Position numbers and translations under genes: made by a program
Origin: DATARH01 sp035648415
Lineage (GTDB): Bacteria > Pseudomonadota > Alphaproteobacteria > ATCC43930 > CGMCC-115725
Assembly (NCBI GenBank): GCA_035648415.1
Contig: DASRLO010000035.1
Span: 5,766 to 69,765 of the forward strand
DNA: 64,000 nt
Direction of reading: 5' to 3'
Notes under the pieces: model-generated
The model's database searches: none
What the model was told of the DNA's origin: nothing
Seen by the model: the letters and a program-made list of their open reading frames with translations, nothing else
Shown: one piece after another, positions 17,194 through 25,735 of the stretch
Layout: each line of letters begins with the position of its first letter
Position numbering within the stretch: the stretch's first letter is position 1

Positions 17194-18648
17194 TCATTCC
17201 GCCCCCTGCTTTGCCTTGCCCTCGGCGTCGGGGGCGTGCGCGGGGTGGCCGCTGACCTCGGCGCCGTCCGCCTCGCCGAGCTGCAGGAAGCCCGCCGCCG
17301 AGATCAGCGGGATCGCCGCGATCAACAGGAACACGATACGGAAATTGCCGGCCGACACGCGGTCGCCGCCGGCGACGATCGCCAGCAGCGCCGCGCCGAG
17401 CGCCACCCCGAACCCGCGCGCCAATTGCTGAAACACGCCGCTGACGCTGGTGCTGCGGCTGAGCAGCGCCGAGGGCACGTCGGCGAAGCTGATCGTGTTC
17501 AACGCCAGGTACTGGATGCTGCGCACGCAACCCGACGCCAGGATGCAGGCGACGACGATCCAGGTCGGGGTGTCGGCGTCGAGCAGGGCGAAGGTCGCGG
17601 TCACCACGGCGCCGCCGAGCGCGCCCCACACCAGCGCCCGGCGAAAGCCGAGCCAGCGCAACAGCCACTTCGACCCGGAGCGCACCAGCATCGCGCCCAA
17701 GGTCGACGAAAAGGTCAGCGAGCCGGCCTGCATCGGGCTGAACCCGAACCCGACCTGGAACAGCAGCGGCAGCATGAAGGGCGTCGCGTCGAGCCCCATG
17801 CGGCAGACCCCGCCGACCAGGGTGCCGATGCGGAACGTCTTGATCCGCAGCAGCGTGAGGTCGAGCACCGGCGCGGCCGCGCGCCGCGCATGGCGGACAT
17901 AGAGGTAGAAAATCGCCAGCGAGATCGGGAAGAACAGCTCGCCGGCCCACGGCGCGATCATCGGCCGACCGAGGTTCTCGATGGCGAACTCGAACAGGAA
18001 GAGGCCGAGCGCGGCGATCAGGAAGCCGCCGATGTCGAACCGCGTCGGCGCCGGCGCGCGGTAGTTCTCGAACAGCAGGAAGCCGAGCACCGCGCCGAGC
18101 ACGCCCATCGGGATGTTGAGATAGAATACCCAGCGCCACGAGGCGTAGGTGGTCAGCACGCCGCCGACGATCGGTCCCACCGTCGGTCCGATCATCGCCG
18201 GGATCGTCATCCAGTTCATCGCCGAGACGAGGCCCGCGCGCGGAAAGCTGCGCAGCAGGATGAGCCGCCCGACCGGCGTCATCATCGCCCCGCCGAACCC
18301 CTGGACGACGCGGAACCCGACCAGCATCGGCAGGCTCGTCGAGATGCCGCAGAGCGCCGAACCCGCGGCGAAGATCAACACCGCGACGCAGAATACGATG
18401 CGGGTGCCGAGCCGGTCGGCGATCCAGCCGCTGACCGGGATGAACACCGCGAGGCTCAAGAGATAGCTGGCGATCACCAGGTTGAGGCGCAGCGGGCTCT
18501 CGCCGAGGCTTTTCGCCATCGCCGGGATCGACACCGCGATCATCGTCGAATCGAGCCCCTCCATGAAAAAGGCGCAGCCGACGACGAGCGGGATGACCAC
18601 GCGCATCCGCGGCGCCAGGTTCGGTTGGGAGAGGGCCGCGTCGCTCAC
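17194..18648 (-). CDS. MFS transporter, DHA2 (EmrB/QacA-like) family
   Basis: Drug:H+ antiporter-type exporter of 484 aa with about 14 membrane segments. Family motifs include LDSTMIAVSIPAMAKSLG (motif D1 region in helix 1), SGWIADRLGTR (motif A) and GFRVVQGFGGAMMTPVGR; motif C is present as GPTVGPIVGG. The GTG at 18648 is chosen because it leaves 66 nt before the divergent recX. A TTG at 18723 would overlap recX and add a hydrophilic leader. The substrate is unknown. Confidence 0.88.
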   Translation of the reverse strand: MSDAALSQPNLAPRMRVVIPLVVGCAFFMEGLDSTMIAVSIPAMAKSLGESPLRLNLVIASYLLSLAVFIPVSGWIADRLGTRIVFCVAVLIFAAGSALCGISTSLPMLVGFRVVQGFGGAMMTPVGRLILLRSFPRAGLVSAMNWMTIPAMIGPTVGPIVGGVLTTYASWRWVFYLNIPMGVLGAVLGFLLFENYRAPAPTRFDIGGFLIAALGLFLFEFAIENLGRPMIAPWAGELFFPISLAIFYLYVRHARRAAAPVLDLTLLRIKTFRIGTLVGGVCRMGLDATPFMLPLLFQVGFGFSPMQAGSLTFSSTLGAMLVRSGSKWLLRWLGFRRALVWGALGGAVVTATFALLDADTPTWIVVACILASGCVRSIQYLALNTISFADVPSALLSRSTSVSGVFQQLARGFGVALGAALLAIVAGGDRVSAGNFRIVFLLIAAIPLISAAGFLQLGEADGAEVSGHPAHAPDAEGKAKQGAE

Positions 18649-18714
18649 CGCGATCTCGGGATGGTTTGGCGGGATGGTTTGACTGCCGGCGATGGTAGAG
18701 GACAATACCGCCGC

Positions 18715-19275
18715 ATGAGGCAAGAAACGGTCGGCAAAACGATCGACAGGGCGCTGATCGAGCGCTGGGCGCTTGCCTATCTCGGCCGGTTCGCGAGCTC
18801 GGCGGAGAATCTGCGGCGCGTGCTCTTGCGCCGGGCGCGCCGGCGGCTGGGCGAAGACCGCGCGGCGGCGGCGCGCGCCGCCGGGGTGATCGACGCGCTC
18901 GTCGCGCGCTACCGCGAGACCGGTCTGGTCGACGACACTTCCTATGCAACCGCCCGCGCGCGGGCGCGGCTGCGCCGCGGCCAGTCGGTGCGCACGATCC
19001 GCGCCGGCCTCGCGGCGAAAGGCGTCGCGGCGGACGAGGCCGGAGCGGCGATCGACGCGCTCAAGGGCGAGGCCGGCGACCCCGACCTTGCCGCCGCATG
19101 CGTCTTCGCCCGCCGCCGCCGGCTTGGTCCCTATCGCCGCATCGCCGAAGCCGACCCCAGCAAGGAGCTCGCCGCCTTCGCCCGCGCCGGTTTTTCGCGC
19201 GCCGTCGCCGACGCGGTGCTCGCCTGCGCCGATGCGGAGGAGGTTGAGGGGCTATTGCGGGGGGAAACGAAGTGA
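18715..19275 (+). CDS. recX: RecX family regulatory protein
   Basis: Small helical protein of 186 aa matching RecX, which binds RecA filaments and dampens recombinase activity. Typical features are the three-helix repeats: RWALAYLGRFASSAENLRR near the N-terminus, GLVDDTSYATARARARLRRG in the middle and RAGFSRAVADAVL at the end. recA is not in this window, so it is unlinked here, as is common in alphaproteobacteria. It is divergent from the MFS gene. Confidence 0.88.
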   Translation: MRQETVGKTIDRALIERWALAYLGRFASSAENLRRVLLRRARRRLGEDRAAAARAAGVIDALVARYRETGLVDDTSYATARARARLRRGQSVRTIRAGLAAKGVAADEAGAAIDALKGEAGDPDLAAACVFARRRRLGPYRRIAEADPSKELAAFARAGFSRAVADAVLACADAEEVEGLLRGETK

Positions 19276-19369
19276 AGACAGCGCCAGCCCATTGCACACC
19301 ATCCCGGCGAGCGCCGAGACCCACGGCGGGAATGGGCCCCGGCCTCCGCCGGGGTGCACCAATTTTCGT

Positions 19370-20032
19370 CTACCGGCCTTCGCGTTCGCGCATCAGCCGG
19401 GCGACGCCGTGGGAATCGGCGTCGTCGCGCGCTTCGAGCGCGGCGACGATGCGCGGGGCGTCTACCGCCGGCCGGTTCTGGCTCAGCTTGAACTTGCCCT
19501 CGAGCCGGCTGACCGCGATCTCGAACCCGACGATGCCGCCGAGCATCCCGTCGAGGAACGCGGCCGGCTGATCCTGCATCCGCCACGGCGCCGCCTCGCG
19601 CGCCTCTTGCCGCTCGGAGAGCCGGCGCAGGAATTGGCTCAGCCAGTCTTTGTCGGCGATCGCGCGGACCGCGCCGTAGCAATGGACGCTGGCGTAGTTC
19701 CAGGTCGGCACCGCCGGGCCGGCGGCGTACCAGCTCGGCGAGATATAAGCGTGCGGGCCCTGAAAGATCGCCAGCGCCTCGCCGCCGTCGAGCGCGGCCG
19801 CCTGCGGGTTGGGACGCGCCAGATGACCCAGCAAATAGAGCCCGCCGTCGCGGCGCTCGGCGAGAAACGGCACCTGGCTGGCGATGAGGTCCCCAGGGCC
19901 ATTGGTCCCGGGGCCATTGGTCCCGGGGCCATTGGCGCTCTGCGTCACGAGCAGGCCGAAATCGTGCCGCTCGATATGGGCGAGCAGCACCGCCTCGTCG
20001 GTTTCGCTGAAGTGCGGCGGGAGGTAGACCAA
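19370..20032 (-). CDS. FMN-binding negative transcriptional regulator (PaiB family)
   Basis: Protein of 220 aa with the FMN-binding split-barrel of PaiB: MVYLPPHFSETDEAVL at the start, LYLLGHLARPNPQ, and AYISPSWYAAGPAVPTWNY in the core. Bacillus PaiB represses sporulation and protease genes; the role here is unknown. An insertion of NGPGTNGPGTNGPGD after residue ~33 comes from a 15-bp tandem repeat. It follows a LysE-type exporter gene on the same strand with a 3-nt gap, so both are probably one transcript. Confidence 0.88.
   Translation of the reverse strand: MVYLPPHFSETDEAVLLAHIERHDFGLLVTQSANGPGTNGPGTNGPGDLIASQVPFLAERRDGGLYLLGHLARPNPQAAALDGGEALAIFQGPHAYISPSWYAAGPAVPTWNYASVHCYGAVRAIADKDWLSQFLRRLSERQEAREAAPWRMQDQPAAFLDGMLGGIVGFEIAVSRLEGKFKLSQNRPAVDAPRIVAALEARDDADSHGVARLMREREGR
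19896..19935. repeat. 15-bp in-frame minisatellite inside the PaiB-like gene
   Basis: The unit gggccattggtcccg occurs twice exactly (19896-19910, 19911-19925) and then as a partial copy. It encodes repeated NGPGT on the minus strand, so changes in copy number keep the frame and only alter a surface loop. Confidence 0.85.
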
Positions 20033-20035
20033 GTC

Positions 20036-20671
20036 TCAGATCCAGCCGTGCTCGAACAACAGGCTGCCGAGCAGCATCACCCCGGCGAACACCAGGATGC
20101 CGCCGGAGCCGCGGTTGATCCACACCAGATGCTGGCGCTGGAAGGTCATGCGCAGCACGCCGGTCGCGCCGATGAGACCGATCCACCACAGAAAGGAGCC
20201 GCACCAGACGCCGGCGACCAGGATGCCGGCATGGGTCAGGGTCGCCTGCTCGCCGGTAAAGCCGATCGCCCCGAAGATCGCGAGAAACGACAGAATGGTC
20301 ACCGGGTTGGTGACGGTCAGCACGAAAGTCGAGGCGAAATCGCCAAACAGCCCTTCGGGGTCGCTGTCGGAGCGGCGGCGCGCCGTCGGATCCGCCATCA
20401 GCGAGGTGACGCCGACATAGAGCAGGAAAAAAGCCGCGCCGATGCGCAGGAAATCCTGGTAGTTGAACAGCCAGTCGGAAACCACGGTCAGCCCGAACCC
20501 GGCGACGATGCCGAACAGCGAATCCGCCGTCGCCGCGCCGAGGCCGGAAAACAGGCCGGCGAGCCTGCCGTCGAGGATGGTGCGGCGAATGCACAGGATG
20601 CCGACGGGGCCGACCGGCACGGCGATCACGATACCGACCAGCATCCCCTTGAGAAAAAAGCTAATCAGCAT
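20036..20671 (-). CDS. LysE/RhtB family amino-acid exporter
   Basis: Membrane protein of 211 aa with about six helices. Family features: GIVIAVPVGPVGILCIRRTI in helix 1, a cytoplasmic loop rich in Arg/Asp (ADPTARRRSDSDPEG) and TNPVTILSFLAIF. These proteins export amino acids or related compounds. It is first in a pair with the PaiB-like gene 3 nt downstream. PaiB-type genes beside exporters suggest joint control, but this is inference. Confidence 0.9.
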   Translation of the reverse strand: MLISFFLKGMLVGIVIAVPVGPVGILCIRRTILDGRLAGLFSGLGAATADSLFGIVAGFGLTVVSDWLFNYQDFLRIGAAFFLLYVGVTSLMADPTARRRSDSDPEGLFGDFASTFVLTVTNPVTILSFLAIFGAIGFTGEQATLTHAGILVAGVWCGSFLWWIGLIGATGVLRMTFQRQHLVWINRGSGGILVFAGVMLLGSLLFEHGWI

Positions 20672-20794
20672 CCCCGCTCTGTCCCCGCCGGATTTGCGGC
20701 AGTCTCCGTGAAGCGTCGGTGCGGCGCAATGTCAAATGCCAAACCCAGCCGCCGCCCCCTGTATATGGCGGCGATTCACGCTAATGTATCGACC

Positions 20795-20906
20795 ATGACC
20801 GGGAATCGCCGCCGCTTCGCGTCCCGTGCCGCCGCCGCGGCGCTGTGCCTGGTCGCCGCAACGATGCCGGGCGCCCGCGGGCGCCCTTGCCGCCGAGAGG
20901 TCGTCG
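20795..20906 (+). other. Possible detached signal-peptide coding segment before glutathione peroxidase
   Basis: From ATG 20795, frame 2 reads a good signal-peptide start (MTGNRRRF, then AAAAALCLVAATMPG). A single-base skip near 20872-20877 would join it to the peroxidase frame as -AAGALAAERSS-MSQSAP. As written, the two frames are separate. Confidence 0.45.
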
Positions 20907-21404
20907 ATGTCTCAATCCGCGCCCGACAACGCCTATCGTTTCGACTTCACCTCGATCGACGGCGCCGCGCTGCCGCTGTCCGCCTGGGCGGGGCATCCGG
21001 TGCTGGTGGTCAACACCGCCTCGTTCTGCGGCTACACCCCGCAATACCGCGACCTCGAAGCGCTGTGGAAGCAATACCGCGGCCGGGGCTTGGTCGTGCT
21101 GGGGGTGCCGTCGAACGATTTCGGCGCGCAGGAGCCGGGCTCGGCCAGCGAGATCAAACAGTTCTGCGAGACCACTTACGACATCGACTTTCCGCTGACC
21201 GAGAAGTACCGGGTGATCGGCGGCGACGCCCACCCGTTCTACCGCTGGGTCGCCGCGACGCTCGGCGAGGACGCGGCGCCGCGGTGGAATTTCCACAAAT
21301 ACCTGATCGGCCCCGACGGCGAGCTGGCCGGCGCCTGGCCGTCATCGGTCCGCCCCGGCGACGCCGCGATCACCGGCGAGATCGACAAGATGGTAGCGAA
21401 ATAA
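20907..21404 (+). CDS. Glutathione peroxidase family protein (Cys type)
   Basis: Thiol peroxidase of 165 aa from the ATG at 20907. It has the peroxidatic cysteine in VNTASFCGYTPQY, the conserved PSNDFGAQEPG loop and the WNFHKYLIG segment whose Trp/Asn complete the active site. It uses Cys rather than selenocysteine; many such bacterial enzymes use thioredoxin as reductant. An open frame upstream adds 27 non-typical residues. A signal peptide in another frame just upstream suggests the protein may once have been exported. The LysE gene is divergent. Confidence 0.92.
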   Translation: MSQSAPDNAYRFDFTSIDGAALPLSAWAGHPVLVVNTASFCGYTPQYRDLEALWKQYRGRGLVVLGVPSNDFGAQEPGSASEIKQFCETTYDIDFPLTEKYRVIGGDAHPFYRWVAATLGEDAAPRWNFHKYLIGPDGELAGAWPSSVRPGDAAITGEIDKMVAK

Positions 21405-21411
21405 ATCAGAC

Positions 21412-21520
21412 CGTCTTCCCCGCGAAAGCGGGGACCCAGGGCGAGCGACGAACTGTTGCCCTGGGCCCCTCCCCGGACGGCCGGCCCTTGCGGGCCGTTC
21501 CGGGGATCGCGGGGGTGACG
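21412..21520. repeat. Palindromic intergenic repeat, family A
   Basis: Outer arms cgtcttccccgcgaaagcgg and gcgggggtgacg bracket the element, with cccaggg/ccctggg as inner arms. A second GC-rich hairpin (cggccggccc ttg cgggccg) is embedded in it. It lies at the truncated C-terminal end of the cyclase-anchor gene. Confidence 0.75.
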
Positions 21521-21525
21521 GCTAC

Positions 21526-21906
21526 TCACGCCGGCGCCTCCGCCGTAGCCGGCTCGATTTCGAGCTCGGGCAGGTCGCGCGCTCTCGGGAAAACGGCGAC
21601 GGAAAGCTTCCCCTGCTTGCCGCGGATCGGGATCAGAAAGCCGAGCACCAGCTGGAGGCATTCGCCGGCCCGCAGCCGCAGCGTCTGGCGCTGCCACAAC
21701 GCCCATAGCGCCAGCGTATAATGCACGGCGAAGGCGCCGTAGAGCGCGAACCGCATCGGCGGCAGCGACCATACCGGGTAGACGATTTCAGTCAGCGCCC
21801 ATCCCATCGCCGGGATCGAGACGAGACCGAGCGCATGGTTGAGAAGGTGCATCGCGACATAGGCGAGCATCACCAACCCGGATAGAAGGCGGATGCGGCG
21901 GATCAT
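21526..21906 (-). CDS. Membrane anchor fragment of an adenylate-cyclase-like protein
   Basis: A 126-aa protein with three or four membrane helices. The sequence VAMHLLNHALGLVSI and ALYGAFAVHYTLALWALWQR resembles the succinate-dehydrogenase-like membrane domain that precedes class III adenylate cyclases in many alphaproteobacteria. The catalytic domain is absent: after LQLVLGFLIP the similarity I expect ends, a short charged tail (ARDLPELEIEPATAEAPA) follows, and a palindromic repeat begins 6 nt past the stop. It is either a truncated relic or a stand-alone anchor. It is divergent from the ABC module. Confidence 0.6.
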   Translation of the reverse strand: MIRRIRLLSGLVMLAYVAMHLLNHALGLVSIPAMGWALTEIVYPVWSLPPMRFALYGAFAVHYTLALWALWQRQTLRLRAGECLQLVLGFLIPIRGKQGKLSVAVFPRARDLPELEIEPATAEAPA

Positions 21907-22028
21907 CGCCGCCCCCGGTCTAGGGCGGGGCCTCGGTATCGGCGGGCGTAGGCGCTTGCTATCATGCCGCGAATGACGCCTCGGATGATGGCTTGGATGA
22001 TGCCCTTGGGGGCGCGCGAGAGTGGGGA

Positions 22029-22979
22029 ATGCTCGAAATCCGCAACCTCTACAAACATTTCGGCCCTTTGGTGGCGGTCGACGATGTTTCGTTCACGGTT
22101 TCGCGAGGCGAGGTGCTGGGTTTCCTCGGCCCCAACGGCGCCGGCAAATCGACGACGATGAAGATGATCACCGGCTTTCTCGCGCCGACCGCCGGCACCG
22201 CGCTGATCTGCGGCCACGACATCCAGCAGCGGCCGCTCGCGGCGAAGCGCCAGTTCGGCTACCTGCCCGAGGGCGCGCCCGCCTACCCCGACATGAATGT
22301 CGCCGACTTCCTGCGCTTTATCGCCCATATCCGCGGCTTCCGCGGCGCCGAGGCGACCGCGCGGATCGACCATATCGTCGAGCTGGTGCATCTGAACGAG
22401 GTCTACGGGCAGCGTATCGAGACCCTCTCCAAGGGGTTCCGCCGCCGCGTCGGCGTGGCGCAGGCGCTCATTCACGATCCGCCGGTGGTGATCCTCGACG
22501 AGCCGACCGACGGGCTCGACCCCAACCAGAAATATGAGATGCGCGGCATTCTCGGCGCCATGCAGCAGGAAAAGGCGATCATCATCTCGACCCACCTCCT
22601 CGAGGAGGTCGAGGCGGTGTGCAGCCGGGCGATCATCATCGCGCGGGGCCGCGTGCTGGCCGACGCGACGCCGGCCGAGCTGGCGGCGCGCTCGCGCTTC
22701 CACAACGCGGTGCGGCTCGACATCGCGGCCGAGAACGCGGCGCGCATCCGCGCCGACCTCGCCGATATTCCGGGCATCGCCGCGATCGAGGAGGCGGGCG
22801 AGGGCGAACGGCGTGTCTTGACGATCGTGCCGCGCGACAACAAGCCGATCGCCGGCGACCTCGCCGAACTCGCGGAAGGGCGCAACTGGAACATCGGCGG
22901 CTTCGCGGTCGAACGCGGCCGCCTCGACGACGTCTTTCGCGCGATCACCGCGCCGCCCAACGAAGCCGGCCGGGCATGA
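22029..22979 (+). CDS. ABC transporter ATP-binding protein (GldA/CcmA-like)
   Basis: Cytoplasmic ATPase of 316 aa, starting at MLEIRNLYKHF with a GGGGA ribosome site. Motifs: Walker A GPNGAGKSTT, signature LSKGFRRRVGVAQAL, Walker B VVILDEPTDGLDP, switch HLLEEVE. A C-terminal extension (about 230-316) follows, typical of ABC-2 export ATPases. It opens a four-gene module with a permease, a GldG-like protein and a DUF4340 protein. The module is related to one needed for gliding in Bacteroidetes but is widespread in non-gliding bacteria. Confidence 0.93.
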   Translation: MLEIRNLYKHFGPLVAVDDVSFTVSRGEVLGFLGPNGAGKSTTMKMITGFLAPTAGTALICGHDIQQRPLAAKRQFGYLPEGAPAYPDMNVADFLRFIAHIRGFRGAEATARIDHIVELVHLNEVYGQRIETLSKGFRRRVGVAQALIHDPPVVILDEPTDGLDPNQKYEMRGILGAMQQEKAIIISTHLLEEVEAVCSRAIIIARGRVLADATPAELAARSRFHNAVRLDIAAENAARIRADLADIPGIAAIEEAGEGERRVLTIVPRDNKPIAGDLAELAEGRNWNIGGFAVERGRLDDVFRAITAPPNEAGRA

Positions 22980-23014
22980 GCCGCCGATCTGCTCCGGCGC
23001 TTTAAGCACCTCAG

Positions 23015-23761
23015 ATGAAATCATTGATCGGCAACACCCTCTACATCTGCCGCCGCGAGCTCGCCGGGTATTTCGCGACCCCGCTCGCCTATGTGTTCAT
23101 CGTCATCTTTCTCGTGCTCGCCGGGGTATTGACCTTTTTCGTCGGCGATTTCTTCGAGCGCGGCCAGGCCGATCTGCAATCGTTCTTCACTTTCCACCCC
23201 TGGCTCTACCTCGTGCTGATCCCGGCGGTATCGATGCGGCTGTGGGCCGAAGAGCGCAAAAGCGGCACGATCGAATTGTTTCTCACCCTGCCGATCCGGT
23301 TGTCGGAGGCGGTGGTCGGCAAGTTTCTCGCGGCCTGGGTCTTTGTCGGGATCGCGCTGGCGCTGACCTTTCCGTTCTGGCTGACCGTGCTGTTCCTCGG
23401 CAACCCGGACAATGGCGTCATCTTCGCCAGCTATCTCGGCAGCTGGCTGATGGCGGGCGCGATCCTGGCGATCGGCGCGGCGGTGTCGGCCGCGACCAAA
23501 AACCAGGTGACCGCCTTCGTCGTTACCGCGGCGCTGGTCTTCGTGCTGGTCGCCGCCGGGACGCAGACCGTGATCGGGCTGTTCCAGGGCTGGGCGCCGC
23601 AAGGCCTGGTCCATGCCGTCGCCGGGGCGAGCCTTTTCGGCCATTTCACCGCGATCACCCGCGGCGTCGTCGATCTGCGCGACCTCCTTTATTTCGTCTC
23701 GATCATGGTGGCGTTTCTCGCCGCCAACGCCGTGCTCGTCGACCTGACCAAGGCCGAATGA
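23015..23761 (+). CDS. ABC-2 type permease (GldF-like)
   Basis: Inner-membrane protein of 248 aa with six helices. It starts with CRRELAGYFATPLAYVFI, typical of this permease group, and has the MRLWAEERKSGTIELFLTLP segment after helix 2. It sits 35 nt after the ATPase gene and 1 nt before the GldG-like gene. It should form the membrane channel or motor for the ATPase; the substrate is unknown. Confidence 0.92.
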   Translation: MKSLIGNTLYICRRELAGYFATPLAYVFIVIFLVLAGVLTFFVGDFFERGQADLQSFFTFHPWLYLVLIPAVSMRLWAEERKSGTIELFLTLPIRLSEAVVGKFLAAWVFVGIALALTFPFWLTVLFLGNPDNGVIFASYLGSWLMAGAILAIGAAVSAATKNQVTAFVVTAALVFVLVAAGTQTVIGLFQGWAPQGLVHAVAGASLFGHFTAITRGVVDLRDLLYFVSIMVAFLAANAVLVDLTKAE

Positions 23762-23762
23762 G

Positions 23763-25727
23763 ATGCGACTCTTCCGACTGAGCGGGCAGGGGTTCAGGTC
23801 GCGCGGCGGGCGCGCGCTGCTGGCGCTTGTCGCGATCGCGCTGATCCTCGTCGCGGGCAATTTCATCGCGGCGCGCTATGCCGCGGTGCGGCTCGACCTG
23901 ACGGGCGAGCGCCTCTACACGCTGGCGCGGGGCACGCGGCAGACCCTCGCCAAGATCGAGGAGCCGATCACGCTGCGGCTCTATTACTCGAACCGGCTGG
24001 GCACGACCGCGCCGACTTACGGCGTCTACGCCCAGCGGGTGCGCGAGCTGCTCGATCAGTACGTCGCCGCGGCGCACGGCAAACTCCGCCTGGAAGTCTA
24101 CGATCCGCAGCCGTTTTCCGACGCCGAGGACCGCGCCGTCGCCTACGGGCTGCAAGCGGCGCCGCTCAACGACCAGGGCGAGGCGGTCTATTTCGGCCTC
24201 GCCGGCACCAACTCGACCGACGACCAGCAGGTCATCGCCTTCTTCAATCCCGAGCGCGAGCGCTTTCTCGAATACGATCTGACGCGCCTCGTCCACACCC
24301 TCGCTCTGCCGAAGCGCACCGTCGTCGGGCTGCTGACCGATCTGCCGCTCGAAAACGACCCGGCGGCGGCGATGCAGGGCAAGCCCGCCCAGCCGATGGC
24401 GATCATCGGCCAGCTTCGCCAAGTCGACGACGTCGAGAAACTGCCGACCGACATCGAGGCGATCCCGCCGAAGATCGATGTGCTGATGCTGGCGCACCCG
24501 CAGAAATTGTCCGACGCGACGCTGTTCGCGATCGACCAGTTCGTGCTGAAGGGCGGCAAGGCGGTGGTTTTTGTCGATCCCTATTCGGAGCTGCAGGCCG
24601 GGCTGCCGTCGCCGCATGCCGACCCGTCGGCGGCGCCGCCCGCGAGCGAGCTCGAACCCCTGTTCAAGGCGTGGGGGCTGACGATGCTCCCCGGGGTCGT
24701 CGCCGGCGACCGGCTCGACGCGCGGCGCGTCGCGGTGCCGGTGGAAGGGCGCGGCCCGCAGACCATGGATTACGTCGGCTGGCTCAACCTTCCGGCGGCG
24801 AATTTGAACCGCGACGACCCGATCACCGCCGACCTCAACGAAATCACCATGGCCACCGCCGGCATCCTCGAACCGGTCGCGGGCGCCACGACCAAGTTCG
24901 AGCCGCTGATCCAGACCTCGACCGATTCCGAGAAAATCCCGGTCGACAAGGTCAAGGGGCTGCCCGATGTCGCCGATCTGCTCGCCCATTTCCGCCCCGA
25001 GCAGCGCCAGTTCGTGCTGGCGGCGCGGGTGACGGGCGATGCCAAGACGGCGTTCCCGGACGGCAAGCCGGAGCCGCCGCCGCCATCGCCGCACGATCCC
25101 AACCCGCCGCCCGCGCCGCCGAAGGAGCCGGGGCCGCCGGTCGAAGCGCTAAAGCAATCGGCCCAGCCGGTCAATATCGTCGTCGTCGCCGATACCGATA
25201 TGCTCGACGACCGCTTCTGGGCGCAGAGCGGCAATTTCTTCGGCCAGCGGGTGGTCCAGCCGGTGTCGAACAACAGCGATTTCCTCGCCAACGCGGTCGA
25301 GGTGCTGGCCGGCGGCGACGACCTCATCGGCCTGCGCAGCCGCGGCACGACGGCGCGGCCGTTCGTGGTCGTCGAGCGCATCCAGCGCTCGGCCGACGAC
25401 CGCTACGCCGCCGAGCAGCGGACCCTCCAGGAAAAGCTGAAACAGGCGCAGGCCAAGCTGCACAACCTGACCAACGGCGACAGCGGGTCGCAAACCGCGC
25501 CCACGGTCACCGCCGAGCAGACCAAGGAGATCGACAAGTTCCGCGCCGACATGCTGGCGACGCGACAGCAGCTGCGCCAGGTGCAGGCGGCGGAGCGCCA
25601 GGATATCGGGCACCTCAAGGTAATCCTCGAATTCTTCGACATCGCGCTGGTGCCGATCGTCGTCGTCGTCGCGGCGATCGTGCTGGCGGCGCTGCGCCCG
25701 CGGCGACGACGCGCGGCGCGGGCCTGA
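23763..25727 (+). CDS. GldG-like ABC-transporter auxiliary protein
   Basis: A 654-aa protein of the gliding-motility-associated auxiliary family. It is anchored by an N-terminal helix (ALLALVAIALILVAGNFI) and a C-terminal helix (IALVPIVVVVAAIVLAAL) followed by a basic tail. The large periplasmic part begins with the typical LDLTGERLYTLARGTRQTL, and GGKAVVFVDPYSEL marks the DUF4350-like fold. A Pro-rich linker (PPPPPSPHDPNPPPAPP-type) lies near residue 440, and a coiled coil precedes the last helix (EKLKQAQAKLHNLTNG). It follows the permease by 1 nt. Confidence 0.9.
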   Translation: MRLFRLSGQGFRSRGGRALLALVAIALILVAGNFIAARYAAVRLDLTGERLYTLARGTRQTLAKIEEPITLRLYYSNRLGTTAPTYGVYAQRVRELLDQYVAAAHGKLRLEVYDPQPFSDAEDRAVAYGLQAAPLNDQGEAVYFGLAGTNSTDDQQVIAFFNPERERFLEYDLTRLVHTLALPKRTVVGLLTDLPLENDPAAAMQGKPAQPMAIIGQLRQVDDVEKLPTDIEAIPPKIDVLMLAHPQKLSDATLFAIDQFVLKGGKAVVFVDPYSELQAGLPSPHADPSAAPPASELEPLFKAWGLTMLPGVVAGDRLDARRVAVPVEGRGPQTMDYVGWLNLPAANLNRDDPITADLNEITMATAGILEPVAGATTKFEPLIQTSTDSEKIPVDKVKGLPDVADLLAHFRPEQRQFVLAARVTGDAKTAFPDGKPEPPPPSPHDPNPPPAPPKEPGPPVEALKQSAQPVNIVVVADTDMLDDRFWAQSGNFFGQRVVQPVSNNSDFLANAVEVLAGGDDLIGLRSRGTTARPFVVVERIQRSADDRYAAEQRTLQEKLKQAQAKLHNLTNGDSGSQTAPTVTAEQTKEIDKFRADMLATRQQLRQVQAAERQDIGHLKVILEFFDIALVPIVVVVAAIVLAALRPRRRRAARA

Positions 25728-25735
25728 GGCAAGCC

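Noticed and set aside
17236..18714. Long upstream extension of the recX frame
   Set aside because: Antisense to the MFS gene; RecX similarity starts only after the ATG at 18715.
18944..21721. 925-codon forward open frame across recX, PaiB and LysE genes
   Set aside because: Shadow of genes with clear family motifs; only its short part at 20795-20880 (signal-peptide-like) was kept as an observation.
21993..22028. Upstream start for the GldA-like ATPase
   Set aside because: The extra 12 residues are not family-like; ATG 22029 has a ribosome site and the standard MLEIRNL start.
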